Assembly: GCA_905116865.2 (NCBI GenBank)
Contig: CAJHNH020000807.1
Location: 130,828 to 194,827, forward strand
DNA: 64,000 nucleotides
Source: Candidula unifasciata
Lineage: Eukaryota > Mollusca > Gastropoda > Stylommatophora > Geomitridae
Reading direction: 5' to 3'
Shown here piece by piece: positions 21,487-31,815 of the stretch. The notes beneath the pieces were generated by a model. The model made no database searches and was not told where the DNA came from. It worked only from the letters and a program-made list of their open reading frames with translations. Numbering within the stretch: the first letter of the stretch is position 1; every line of letters begins with the position of its first letter. The translations under genes and the position numbers were made by a program.

Positions 21487-21945
21487 GTGGCGTAGTTATC
21501 AAGCGTTTTGTCATACGTTCTTAAGGTCGTAGGTTGGTTAACGATGCAGTTTTTATCGCTGGAGCTGCTACGTTCGTTCTGTGTGTCACGCTCTCGACAG
21601 GTGGTAGCCGTTTTGTAGAGCGATAGAGGAATAAACCGCAGCGTCCGTGGCTAAGGCGCTGCGAGTCCGACTCGTAATCCAACGTACCGCGATCGAAACC
21701 TGCGTGGGCTGCGTGGTATGGGACGTCGCAGGTCGACCCAGCCTCAAATGGGTACCAGGATAGGCTGTCCTGGGAAAGTAAAGACGGCCGGCGTAATGCT
21801 GACCACATTACCCACCAAGTGCCGATTGGTCTGTAAAAATATGGGTGCTCTTACCATATGCCCGATGCGCCTAAGGGCGTGTAAAGGGATCTTTACTTTT
21901 TTTAAAACTTTTTTAGTGGAATAAACCAGGTGCAAGTAATGTAGA
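21487..21945 (+). mobile_element. SINE-G copy, split by SINE-A
   Basis: Left part: CTTAAGGTCGTAGGTTGG and GCTCTCGACAGGTGGTAGCC. The right stub restarts at GGAATAAACCAGGTGC (21918). The interruption is the SINE-A at 21638-21917. Confidence 0.6.
21638..21917 (+). mobile_element. SINE-A copy, full length with TSD
   Basis: Head GCGTCCGTGGCTAAGGCGC with B-box-like GCGATCGAAACC. Body GTCGCAGGTCGACCCAGCC. Tail GTGCCGATTGGTCTGTAAAA. It is flanked by the perfect 10-bp repeat GGAATAAACC at 21628-21637 and 21918-21927. Confidence 0.9.
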
Positions 21946-22035
21946 TAAAGACGATAGCAAAAGGATAGAACGACTTGGCGTGGGCTGGTTGGGGCCCTAT
22001 GCTCTATTGGTGGCTTGAAAGACAGAAGAAGGGGT
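21946..22035 (+). pseudogene. LINE 3' terminal fragment
   Basis: AGGATAGAACGACTTGGCG, then CCCTATGCTCTATTGG, then AGACAGAAGAAGG. This is the same terminus as the LINE at 10110-10195. A G run follows. Confidence 0.65.
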
Positions 22036-22339
22036 GGGGGGGGGGGGGGGAGAAGAATTAGATTCAGCCTCTCGACCTGAAACTTTGTTTAGTGTGATGG
22101 CGTACTTTTTACATAGAATATAAAATAATCACATACAGGGTACGGTAATAGTTAACTAGCTCCCTTTCACACATACATAAATCATCACAATCACATGCCT
22201 AATATACGAAACCAAAGAGGTAACGGAAACATGGTGACCTCTGGAAAACACAGTGGTAGACAAGACAGAGGCAGACACAAACACCAATACAATCCAGTGC
22301 TTTTCTGGAAAACAAAATCTTCACTTTTAACAAGCAACC

Positions 22340-22510
22340 TCTAAAGGGTAGCTTTAGGTTTTATTGTGACTAGGTTATGTACGCCAAATAAAACGGCTAT
22401 TAGCACTGCACGCCAACAAGAAAGAGCCCAGCGAAGAACTCCTACAGTGTTAATGCAATCAAAAGAGACATAACAGATATGACAGATTGTTACAAATGCA
22501 GTCCATTTGA
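22340..22510 (+). repeat. Repeat sharing both ends with 47935-48660
   Basis: The left part AGCTTTAGGTT-TTGTGACTAGGTTATG recurs at 47940-47970. The right part (CAGTGTTAATGCAATC, then AAAAGAGACA) matches 48600-48635 (CAGTGTTGGTGCGCTC, then AAAAGAGACA). The RNase H remnant lies between those ends in the other copy only. Confidence 0.5.
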
Positions 22511-22914
22511 AAATTACTAGACGCATCCATGAAACCTCCTCGCACACAACACCTCCCCCGCTTCCCCCCCCCCCTCTTCTCCCCATGTTTCCTCCCCCAC
22601 GCTGGAGACTAGTGGTTTCAATAGTGCGAACATGAACGATATATTGCGAAATTCATTACTTGATATTTGTCGCTCAGTGTCGTCGGACACGTTACTGCAC
22701 AGTTGACCTTAGCACATTTTCTGAAATTCAAAACTGGAATCGTTTCAACTGAAAGATACAAATCATACCGTCTTTTAATTATTGAAAATGAATTCATTAT
22801 CTGATGCCATATATAGATTTTCTCCCAGCTTCTATAAGCGGATCCAGATTCAGTTCACTTTGGGTAAACGGTAATTCTTCTTTAGCTGGTTGTTATTCCT
22901 CTCCCCTTTATGCA

Positions 22915-23100
22915 GCATTGCCCAACTCACGCCAAGTCGTCCTGTTCTTTGCTATTGCATGCAGGTCACCCCACGCATTACCCTTCTTTTTTAACCTCAC
23001 TCTAGCTCCCTTCTCTATGTTTTTTTTTTTAAGGGGAGGGGAGAATCTGCCTTCATTTCCATACCTTTATGGGTTCAGTTTAATGCGCTTCTAGTTACAC
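22915..23100 (-). pseudogene. LINE RT extreme C-terminus
   Basis: Minus strand: GDLHAIAKNRTTWRELGNA, preceded by a lysine-rich broken stretch. This is the D/N-R-T-T-W-R terminus shared with 9495-10195. Confidence 0.7.
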
Positions 23101-23399
23101 AGTTCCCAAGTTTTCTCGGTGTGTATCCTGTCCTATCCTGAAGAAGAAGAATGGCAATCGCATCCACAACCGCATGACTTACTTCACTATCTATGGAATC
23201 TACTTACCACTGTCTCAAGTAAATAAACAGCACTTTTAAACAAAAGTCAGGCAAGCTCCATAAGTTAAACAAAAATAGAATCCCTTTACGTGTTCACAAA
23301 AGTCGTTTCTGGTTATCGCACTAATCTCTATCGATTGTCTCACGTTGGATGCTCCACATGACTTCTGTTATTCTCCTTTTCATGGCATTTTTTTTTTTT

Positions 23400-23830
23400 T
23401 TTTACTTTAAGTGTGTCTGCACTTTGCTTCGATGTGTTTGTAACTACTTTTAGTGTTGTTTTAACTGTCTTTGGTGTTATAATTTTGTTCATGATTAATG
23501 TAATTTGTTTCGACGCTGTTGTAGCTTGCTTCAGATTTACTGCAAGTTATTGTTAGGTGTTGTAACTGCCTTCAATTTTATTGTAACTTGCTTGAGTGTT
23601 GCAACGTGCCTATTGTTGTTTAATAGCAACTTGCTTCATTGTTGGTGTAACTTGTTTCTCTGTTACTGCAGCTTGTATCGGTGTTGTTTTAAATGTGTAT
23701 TCTTTAAAAAAAAAAAAAAAATTCCATCCGTTGCTTGCACTGTCTCTGTAACTTACTTTCGTGTTTCTGTAACTTATTCTAATATTGTTTTAAGTTACTT
23801 GAAGGTGTTGTGATTTGCTTAAATGTAATT
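23400..23830. repeat. Degenerate ~24-bp tandem array
   Basis: The motif TGTAACTTGCTTC plus GTGTTG recurs about 15 times with heavy divergence. An A run of ~16 near 23707-23722 interrupts it. Because 24 is divisible by 3, a Cys/Leu-rich 102-codon frame survives at 23505-23813; I regard it as fortuitous. Confidence 0.65.
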
Positions 23831-23912
23831 TCCCTAAAGATTCAAGTAACCTGCCTACGCATTGCCACGACTAGCTTAACTGTTGTTTTCACTTGTTTTC
23901 ATGTATCTGCAC

Positions 23913-24185
23913 AGTGGTCTCTGTGGCAAAGTGGTCAACTGTTTGCCTCGCTTTCTCAAGGTCGTGGGCTCGCTCCACGGCTGTGCCCTTCAGTTCACAC
24001 GTGAAGTTTTTATGGAGATCTCTGAGGATCGTTGCTAGATATACGGTGTTCGTGCTCTACGCGGCGCTCTCGGCAGGCGGCTAGCCGTTTTGCGGGGAGT
24101 GACCGAGCCATATGGGATTGAACCAGATAAAATGAAGTCGATCCTGTCGACTTTAGTTTTAACCTGCACCCTGCTTACATGTAGA
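23913..24185 (+). mobile_element. SINE-G copy, full length
   Basis: Head GTGGTCTCTGTGGCAAAGTG with B-box-like GGTCGTGGGCTCGCTCC. Body GAAGTTTTTATGGAG and GCGCTCTCGGCAGGCGGCTA. Tail CCATATGGGATTGAACCAG. Confidence 0.75.
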
Positions 24186-24211
24186 GGCACTCTGCACTTT
24201 TGCTGGGAGAC

Positions 24212-24290
24212 CTAAATATAGCCGGGCCTTGATATGGCCTAACGGCTGAACGGGGTTTTCGGGACATCTCCACGGGTGATCCTCATTGTA
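24212..24290 (+). mobile_element. SINE-D fragment
   Basis: TATAGCCGGGCCTTGATATG, GGCCTAACGGCTGAACGGG and TCTCCACGGGTGATCCTCA match the middle of SINE-D. Both ends are missing. Confidence 0.75.
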
Positions 24291-24370
24291 ACAAGAGTGG
24301 AGTCAAAGCAGAAGTTGGATTAAAGCTATAAAAAAAATAGTATACATTTACTAGGAATGGGTTAAGCAGG

Positions 24371-24600
24371 TCAGAGTTGTTCCAGCTTCACAGGAAACAT
24401 GTCACCCAATAATTTCTCCCCTTCTGGGCCTAGCAAAAAATGCCAATCGCTGTCGCTTCTGAAAATAACCTGAAACGGACCGCAGTCTACGCAACTCTGA
24501 TAGCATGCACGCGCTTTATATTCAAAATGCACCCATGAGAGGTGCCACCGAAAAAAACCCGGCATCAGAACGTAAGTGACGTAAGCAATTAGGAAAAAAA
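24371..24600 (-). CDS. Unrecognised protein segment, related to 34870-35050
   Basis: The minus-strand frame has a hydrophobic lead (AYVTYVLMPGFF), then W-x(4)-Y spacing, CYQSCVDCGPFQVIF, and WHFLLGPEGEKLLGD before a stop at 24371. A similar segment on the same strand at 34870-35050 reads YLFSYFLMPGF, then W, Y, then G-IAWW, and EFLLPGYRHE. Shared order suggests either two exons or copies of one gene family, or two copies of an unrecognised repeat with coding potential. There is no clear splice acceptor here. I assign no function. Confidence 0.25.
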
Positions 24601-24639
24601 AAGAGGGAGAATGGTGGGAAGGGCTTGCATACTTAGCAA

Positions 24640-24815
24640 AGTGTCTAAGGTCAGGTCTTCAAGCCAGAGAGAGACGTGAAGAGTGATCTCCGCTGTGGCT
24701 TGTCCAGCATCAGGCCAAAGGTTCTAGAGCAGGACTGCAGTTCAGAAGTGGACAAACAACCAGAACTTTCCACCAGAGTGTACAGCTGGTGAACGCGAAG
24801 AAGAAGAAGAAAAAG
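24640..24815 (+). mobile_element. Repeat-E copy, 3' part
   Basis: AGCAGGACTGCAGTTCAGAAG, CCAGAACTTTCCACCAGAG and GTGTACAGCTGGTGAACGCG, followed by a GAAGAAGAAG tail. This matches 40540-40820 and 47590-47885. Confidence 0.75.
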
Positions 24816-25044
24816 GCCAAAAATAGACGAGATCATTAAGATAAAACAGTGTCAACCATCACACGGATATTTGGACAACGAATTAGCAGTTGTCGGTTCT
24901 TGTTTCTTTTGTTATTTGACGCTTTTGATTTAAGTGCGTGTTCTTCTCCAAGTTCCTATTAACAGTACGTGATTTATTTTGTACTCTTATTTTTAATCAC
25001 ATTTCGGTAATGTAGAAAAGGTAAGAGCTGAGCGTCTGAAGAGT

Positions 25045-25570
25045 CATCATCATCATCCTCATCATAAACCAGTTCTGCCGCTAATCTGCGTGGGGAGGAA
25101 TAATTTGCGATGCAGTGCACGGTTGGCTGCCACTGGCTACTGTCATGCCGTGAAGGCTTAGAGTGTCTTTAATATTGTCGATCTATAATTCCGTGGCCGT
25201 CCTCTTGCTCTTGTAGCTGATCTTCTGAGATGTAGTGCTTGTGATGGTATTTGATCTTGCTGTATTATAACGAGATGACCAAACCACTTGATCTGGTGTT
25301 TCTCGATTAATCTAGTACAAGGTGTCGTTCCCACTATTTGCCTGACAGTTTCATTATTCACCCGATCTCGGATGATTAGGTTGGCAGCTTTTCTCAGGTA
25401 TCTCATCTCGCAGGTGGTGGTTTTGCGTATATGGGTTTCAGATAGTGTCCATGTTTGGCACTGGTAGCTTAGTGTTGGAATGAATATGCTATTAATAATC
25501 TGTCTCTTTGCACTCATAGTTATGCATCTGAAGAGTAACGCACTAAATAAACCTGTTGACAACCACTGTG
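25045..25570 (-). pseudogene. LINE RT C-terminal region, mostly open
   Basis: This is the best-preserved LINE tail in the window. The minus-strand frame 25570-25158 reads KRQIINSIFIPTLSYQCQTW, then RKTTTCEMRYLRKAAN, then RVNNETVRQIVG, then HQIKWFGHLV, then RSATRARGRPRN. That is the RT thumb and C-terminus of an RTE/Jockey-type element. The 3' UTR ends in (GATGAT)n at 25046-25072. RT catalytic motifs are absent, so it is 5'-truncated, next to the TTC array. Confidence 0.85.
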
Positions 25571-25656
25571 CTTCTTCTTCTTCTTCTTCTTCTTCTTCTT
25601 CTTCTTCTTCTTCTTCTTCTTCTTCTTCTTCTTCTTCTTCTTCTTCTTTTTCTTCT
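25571..25656. repeat. (TTC)n array, expanded tail of Repeat-E
   Basis: About 28 TTC units. The sequence at its right (25660-25705: GTTCACTGGTTGTAAGTTCC) matches the inverted 3' end of Repeat-E, whose normal tail is only 4-5 GAA units. Confidence 0.85.
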
Positions 25657-25705
25657 TTGTTCACTGGTTGTAAGTTCCTGCGCAGTGACCTTGTTGTTTG
25701 ATCAT
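25657..25705 (-). mobile_element. Repeat-E 3' fragment, inverted
   Basis: GTTCACTGGTTGTAAGTTCC, then GCGCAGTGACCTTGTTG, align with the inverse of the Repeat-E terminus (GTGAACGC, AGTTTACAGCTG, AACCTTCCGCC). Confidence 0.55.
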
Positions 25706-26508
25706 TTGGACTTTAGCTTTTTGCCATGGTCTGTGACTTGCGTGTACATCCGTTTTTCTGGCTTACTTGTGTGCAGTTATTTGTTCATTGCCGCTGCGAC
25801 AGATGCTCTCCGACTTCAAATGAACTCCCAATTAGTCGACTTCTACGACATGTTTGTTGGGGAGGCAGAGGGTCTGCTTTGATTCTTCCCACAGAAGGGC
25901 TCCAGAATCCATACGAGGAAGAACAGTACTAAAATCCCATTCTATAACTGGAAGAATTATCTGAACGCGGGCGGGCTAGTCACACTCGCCGTCGGCATGT
26001 GAGCCCATGCTTCCTCACAGCAAAACATAACACTACAGTCTATAAAGATGAAAAGGTGCAGGTTAATAGTAAAATATAGGGTGAAGATATGTATGAAGGG
26101 CGGGGCGTGGGGGGGGGGGGAGGGGTGGGTCTTGCCATTAACGCAAAAGAGATAGGACGCCACCTGAAAAATGTTGGAGACCACTGATGTAGGGTAAGAC
26201 TACACTTTCATCACAAACACATGAGTTTTCGCGAAAACGACACCTGGGCTCCCTATAGGAGAGTAGGTAAGCCAGGAACACCACGAGGATCACAGTAGGT
26301 AGGACACAAGCAACAAGTTTCACCGAAACACTGTGTGAGAACAGCAAAAAAAAAAAAAAAATTACAACTACAATATGTTTTGATAGTGTAGCCAGTCTCG
26401 TTTATTAATGGACGAACATGGTGACGAGGAATTGATGATCAATGAATAACTCTGTCTATTACTGCTGCCAAGTACATTCACGCCGGTGCTATCCAGAACA
26501 CGGACGGG

Positions 26509-26907
26509 ACTCCCAGTATACCCTTGCACTCCCAGTATACCCTTGCACTCCCAGTATACCCTTGCACTCCCAGTATACCCTTGCACTCTCAGTATACCCT
26601 TGCATTCCCAGTATACCCTTGCACTCCCAGTATACCCTTGCACTCCCAGTATACCCTTGCACTCCCAGTATACCCTTGCACTCCCAGTATACCCTTGCAC
26701 TCCCAGTATACCCTTGCACTCCCAGTATACCCTTGCACTCTCAGTATACCCTTGCACTCCCAGTATACCCTTGCACTCTCAGTATACCCTTGCACTCCCA
26801 GTATACCCTTGCACTCCCAGTATACCCTTGCACTCCCAGTATACCCCTGCACTCCCAGTATACCCCTGCACTCCCAGTATACCCTTGCACTCCCAGTATA
26901 CCCTTGC
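26509..26907. repeat. 19-bp minisatellite, 21 units
   Basis: The unit is ACTCCCAGTATACCCTTGC. 399 bp holds exactly 21 head-to-tail copies, with scattered single-base variants (ACTCTCAG, CATTCCCAG, CCCCTGC). As 19 is not a multiple of 3 and the unit has few stops, several frames on both strands stay open; none is a gene. Confidence 0.97.
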
Positions 26908-27302
26908 ACTCTATGCCCAGGTGGCTGCTGTGAGAAGCTCCCACCCGACTTCGCAGGTACGCATTTGGCGATGAATTTTGACCGTCCTCTGAAGGCTCTC
27001 GATCCAAGAGATCCCGTCACCCGTGGGCCCTGATGCACCAAATGTGGTGGGGAAAAAATCCAGATTACTTCTGCTATCTAGTCACTCACTGAAGTATCCT
27101 GTAACCTACCCGTCACAACCTCACACTGGTTAACCCACAGTTAACACGAGTTCTGACTTTTCTACACACATGTAGGTCCAACGGAATATTCCGTAAGCCA
27201 AAGATGTGAAAACGTCCTTTACTTTATCTTTTACTGTTTATTGACCATCTTTCATATTAATATAACAGTATAGATTCTATTTCCTCAGTCCACTTGTGTA
27301 CC

Positions 27303-27545
27303 GTGGCGTCCGTGGCTTAGGCAATACGAGTTCGACTCCTAATTCCAACGTACCACGGTAGAATCCCACTGCTGGCTGCAGAGATTTTTATCACGGTATG
27401 GCGTCGCAGGTCAACCCAGCCTAATATGGGTACCAGGATGTATGTCATGGGAAAGTAAAGACGGCCGGCGTAATGCTGACCACATTGCCCACCTAGTGCC
27501 GATTGGTCTATACAAATAGGGGTGGTCTTCCCATACGCCCTCAGG
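27303..27545 (+). mobile_element. SINE-A copy
   Basis: GGCGTCCGTGGCTTAGGC, TATGGCGTCGCAGGTCAACC, GGGAAAGTAAAGACGGCCGG and GTGCCGATTGGTCTATACAA. It joins tail-to-tail with the SINE-B at 27546-27831. Confidence 0.85.
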
Positions 27546-27831
27546 GGCATTAGATATATAGGGCTAGACCTATGTTTAATAGACCTAACGGCATTTGGTG
27601 GGTGATGTGGTCAAGATTACTCCGGCCGCCCTTACTTCCAAGGACTGTACCTGCTACCCACTCAAGGCTCGGTCGACCTGCGAGCCTAGGTCATTTCTGA
27701 AAAAGTCCGGCCTGTATCAGGACCCGAACCCACGATCTTCTGATCCACAGGCGAGCGCTGCTACACCACAGGCGAGCGTCTAGCCGCAACACCACAGGCC
27801 AGCGTCTAGCCGCTACACCACGGCGACTTCC
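27546..27831 (-). mobile_element. SINE-B copy with triplicated head
   Basis: Inverted tail and body (ATATAGGGCTAGACCTATG, GGTGGGTGATGTGGTCAAGA). The tRNA-like head segment with CAGGCGAGCG and CCGCTACACCA occurs three times (about 27738-27825). Confidence 0.85.
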
Positions 27832-27835
27832 CAGT

Positions 27836-27907
27836 GATAATAATAATAATAATACAAATAATATAAACAATAATGATAATATTATTATTTATAATAATGC
27901 TTATGGC

Positions 27908-27942
<35 letters not shown>

Positions 27943-27945
27943 AAA
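27836..27945. repeat. (TAA)n and (CAA)n microsatellites
   Basis: ATAATA-rich DNA at 27836-27895, then about 12 CAA units at 27907-27942. Confidence 0.9.
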
Positions 27946-28149
27946 TAACGTTAGGTATTTAAAATAATTGTAGGTGTATAAATAAAAAACTTAACAAGAG
28001 ATCTTCTACACATTGTCTGGAGGCGGAGGGAGCTTACAGCCCTTATTATTTTTTTTTTCAACAACGTTGGCCCGGAAAAGTGGGGGATAGGAATGGGGCT
28101 AAAGACGTTTTAAGTCTTCAATCTTCCTAACCAGTAGTAAGCTAGTCAA

Positions 28150-28325
28150 TTTTTCACCACCAAGACATCACACAAAAGCCACTCGATGACACAAAGTGAT
28201 ACCATGCATGCGGATGAGGATCACTCATGGAGAGGTCCTGGAAAAAACGTTTAACAGTTAGGCTATATTGCGGCCCCTGGCAACAGCCAGTGTGGGGCTT
28301 CAAAATAAAGAAAAATTTCACCCCA
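28150..28325 (-). mobile_element. SINE-D copy
   Basis: Inverted: CACCACCAAGACATCACAC, GATGAGGATCACTCATGGAG and GCCCCTGGCAACAGCCAG, to GGGGCTTCAAAATAA. Confidence 0.8.
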
Positions 28326-28399
28326 CAAGAGGATGACGAAGAACACTAAAGTTTCCTAATTCAAGCCCGCCTGGTTACTACTGTAGGTAGGTACGTAAG

Positions 28400-28590
28400 T
28401 TGTACCCCACCAAGACACTACACAAGCGATAAACACCCAGTGACATAAAGTGCCACTATGCGGATGGGAATCACCCGTGGAGATGTCCCATAAACCCAGT
28501 TCAGTCGTTTGGCCAAATTTAAGGCCCGGCTATATTCAGGGCCAGCGTCAAAAGCCAGGGTGAGGCTTTAAAATAACGAATAAATTGCAA
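28400..28590 (-). mobile_element. SINE-D copy inside duplication copy 1
   Basis: Inverted: CACCAAGACACTACACAAGC, GATGGGAATCACCCGTGGAG and GCCAGGGTGAGGC. The flanks GGTTACTACTG (28370) and GGTTACGACTG (28602) may be a degraded TSD. Confidence 0.75.
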
Positions 28591-29367
28591 GATGCGGTGG
28601 TTACGACTGTTTCAATCTATTAAGCATATTAATACTAGTTGTAAATGATTACTATGCTGAAAACACATAATTCTCTATGATATGTTATCACAGTCAGCAA
28701 AGCGTAACATTCCAATTGTCAACATGACCTAGTCAAGAATGGATCTATGTGGAATCACCTCCCTTCATTACAATTCCCACAGTTTGTGAATTTCCCTACC
28801 TGCTGACGACACCAACAGTCTATCTCGAATTATCCAGCCGCCTATTCCTATTGTAATCATTTCCTCTACTACAAATTTAACAGGGCGGTAATTATCCCCC
28901 TGTGCTCCCTTTATTTCTCAGACGTGAACTTGCGATTTGTCAGTTTCCATTGTTTTCTGTCTTTTCTCTAATAGCAGTCTCACAAAGCTTTTCTTGAAAC
29001 TCCTTGTAGAAATGTCGACACGCGAGCCTATAGAAAATCGGTTTTGGCTCACATTCGACTTGGTTAAAGTGGCTTTCTCGGTGACTGAGTACAGAAGACC
29101 GCGGTGGGTTTTGAGATTTGTCCTGTGTTAGGGAATTGATTTAGCTATTGTGCTGAGAGCTAGTGTATTACCAAGAATAGATACTGCACCACCAGAGGCA
29201 GGGGTGCGGGGAAAAAAAAGAGCTAAACATGGGGCCTCTTTATAGTTAGCGGGAGTTAGGACTACTTACACATTTTTGTAGGATATCAAAAGACCAAGAA
29301 AGTAACATTAATAAAAAAACTATATGACAGATACAGTCATATATTTGAAATTATATATCATATGTAT

Positions 29368-29395
29368 TTAACCCCCCCCCCCCCCCCAAAAAAAA
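29368..29395. repeat. Poly-C/poly-A junction
   Basis: A run of C followed by a run of A, at the right of an AT-rich stretch and next to a SINE-I tail. Confidence 0.9.
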
Positions 29396-29396
29396 A

Positions 29397-29510
29397 GTTA
29401 GTTGTGTATCCTTTACAGGTCGCTGCAGAACCAACCCCAGCATGTAATCGCTGTTTTGATTTCATTCGGCAGATCTATGTTTAGTAGTTTGTCATTGCAC
29501 GCTGAGCGGT
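29397..29510 (-). mobile_element. SINE-I 3' fragment
   Basis: AGTTGTGTATCCTTTACAGG, GCAGAACCAACCCCAGCAT and GTAGTTTGTCATTGCACGC are the inverse of the SINE-I 3' half. Confidence 0.7.
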
Positions 29511-30394
29511 GGATACTCCTGTTGAAATCAACACAATGTGGTCTGCTGCCAAATCGCCTGCAGCTGGAATCAAAGCAGGTACCTCGGTATTACAAGCCGC
29601 GTTCGCAAAGCACAACAGACACAAAACAAACGAAGACTTCTATAGGCGGTAAAGACAGGAGCAGATTAGCTCCTTCGCGTTTTCGATCCATTTACTTTTG
29701 TCCGAAAAAGGAATTAAAGGTATCCAAGCCTCGAGGTTCTAATTCGCTTGGTTGTGTTTGTTACTGCGCAGATAGCTGTTCATTTCTAGTTCTAAATGCT
29801 TGCTATGCTGAATACGCATTGTTCGTTTTACAAGTGCACTCGGCTATTTCTGTGTTTTACTCTCACTTTCTTCCGGTCAGCCATACGTAACATTCGCATT
29901 TACAACATTTCTTAGTCAAGCATCTCTCAAGGTGATGTAAAATTGACTGTCCGTATCCTAGTTCCAACAAGCTGCTAATTTTCTAACCTTTAAACGGAAC
30001 CGACAGTCTACTTCTAATTCCACCGCTGCCGTCACGCTTTGTAATTTATTACTTCAACACAAACTTAATAAGGCTGTAATAATCATTCAGTGCTGATCTC
30101 ACTTCTCAGTCACGAACTTGCGATTTGTCTGCTTCTATTGTTGTCTAGCTGTTCTCCAATTTCAGTCAATTTTTTCTACTGTTGTATTTACAATGCTTGT
30201 CTCGAAATTCCCAAGAGCAATTCTGATATGTGACCTATAGAAAATCGGTTATCTCTCACTTGAAAACCCCATTAGTTTAAATTGAGTGTCGTTGTGGATG
30301 AGTACAGCAAACTGAGATGGGTTTTGTGACATGTTTTGTGTGTCAGCGAAATTATTTAGTAATTGTACATATCATTAGAGTGTTACCAAGACCC

Positions 30395-30590
30395 AGAAGC
30401 GGCAGGGCGAACTGTTATGAACGCTTTGCTCTTATGCGGAAGACCCAAGTTCGAATTCCCCTAAGGTTGTAGATTTTCCTTCTCTGTCAGGGGAACAAAT
30501 AATATCTAAACTTGCACAGTCAGTGGCGACAGCACTAGCCATGTAGCCCAAATCCTGAGGCCTACACCACAAAAGTAGTAAATACAGGCA
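30395..30590 (+). mobile_element. SINE-K copy
   Basis: B-box-like AAGTTCGAATTCCCC, then TTGCACAGTCAGTGGCGAC, GCACTAGCCATGTAGCCCAA and an AGTAGTAA tail. A related copy is at 50560-50770. Confidence 0.6.
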
Positions 30591-30599
30591 GTAATGGCA

Positions 30600-31620
30600 G
30601 TTGGTAGCTATCGGGGCCTTTATGTCAAAATGGGCACTAGGCACTGTCACTGTTTTGAGTCGTTCCGAAGTTTTTGCTTCTGTCAGACGGTAGTCCTTGC
30701 AATTTTGCTCCATTTGTAGACTGAAAGGATATAGTTTCGTCGCCCAACTACTTAGTTGAGTGCATGGGTGACCCTATGAGCTTCGAATTTTGTTTGGGGA
30801 ATGTTTTTCGACTGACCAACGTGGTGTTGTAAAATTGTAGATTCAGAAAATGGCGCGTGCCCTGTTGTCGCAATACTGATGGTGCCCTTATGTGATTAAA
30901 ATCGATCGCGTGTGCAACTGCTGATTTGTTAGTTACCTCTGCTACCGTTGATGATGAACAGCATTTTTTATGTCAGACTGTTTGTGATGGCACTTCTGAT
31001 GGCTGTCGTATGCTTTTAAAAATGTGTATGCTAGTGCATATGCTGAGACAGCAGTCTGTCAATCTTTCCACAAGGAACTGTAATGAATATTCTGTGTGCT
31101 TTTCGTTAGCACAGGAGCCGAGCAACTATGGAGTGATCCGTTTGCTATAAAGCTGAAACTAATATTACCATTACCATTATCTGGGCCTTTAAGTAGCAAT
31201 GCTCCTACGCAGCATGTCACGAAAGGCGACAGGGAGTAGGGTTGGACTTGCAATTGGTTGTCTCGTCCCATTAAATACTACAGGCACAAAAACTAACCAG
31301 CTAGGAACACTTGATGCAATTTATTTGAGGAAACATGCTTCATCGGTGAGGAAAAGAAAGGCAAAGAAAAACAGAAATGCACTAAGAAAGTGTAATCAGT
31401 TTTTATTGATGGTCTTACTTCCTTCTATCTCTTCTTTAATCAGGTTTTAGGTATATTTTTGTTCATCCAGACTAGAGTATCTCAGTTTGCTATTATAAGG
31501 CAGTAACAGCCCAAGGCAATACCAGTTAACTCTTTCACTCCCATAAAACGCATGGCGTGTCAGTATCTTTCCATCAGAATTTCTGACTGTCTGATACTTA
31601 TTCTATCTCGTCATTCCCTT
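30600..31620. other. Unassigned DNA
   Basis: Short + frames at 30926-31150 (74 codons) and 31199-31450 (83 codons) have no recognised signature. I see no repeat structure. Confidence 0.4.
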
Positions 31621-31639
31621 GTGGGATCAATTTTTAGCT

Positions 31640-31815
31640 ATTTTGAAGCCCCACCCTAGATTTGTCTTCGGCCCTGAATATAGCCGGGTCTAAAATATGG
31701 TCAAACGGTTAAACGGGGTTTCCGGAACCTCTCCACAGGTGACCCTCATACGCATGATAGCACTTTGTGTCAACGGGTGTTTGTCAATTGTGTGATATCC
31801 TGATGGGGTACAACT
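31640..31815 (+). mobile_element. SINE-D copy
   Basis: TATTTTGAAGCCCCACCCTAG, ATATGGTCAAACGGTTAAACG and TCTCCACAGGTGACCCTCAT, ending at GATGGGGTACAAC. Confidence 0.8.

Larger units (their letters stand above)
28345..30405. repeat. Old segmental duplication: 28345-29205 and 29735-30405
   Basis: Collinear diverged matches run through both halves: GAACTTGCGATTTGTC (28926, 30115), CTATAGAAAATCGGTT (29029, 30236), GATGGGTTTTG or GGTGGGTTTTG (29104, 30318), and ATTACCAAGA or GTTACCAAGA (29168, 30382). The offset is about 1.13-1.21 kb. Copy 1 is interrupted by a SINE-D. No coding potential is evident in either. Confidence 0.75.

Noticed and set aside
23505..23813. Cys-rich 102-codon secreted protein
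   Set aside because: The Cys/Leu pattern follows from a degenerate 24-bp tandem repeat. No signal peptide cleavage context and no conserved spacing.
26100..26200. Third hAT MITE (GTTGGAGACCACTG near 26174)
   Set aside because: No partner inverted end or 8-bp flank found nearby.
26368..27041. Overlapping 76-169-codon frames with a repeated SQYTLALPVYPC-like peptide
   Set aside because: The 19-bp minisatellite cycles through all three frames. No codon preference or flanking gene structure.
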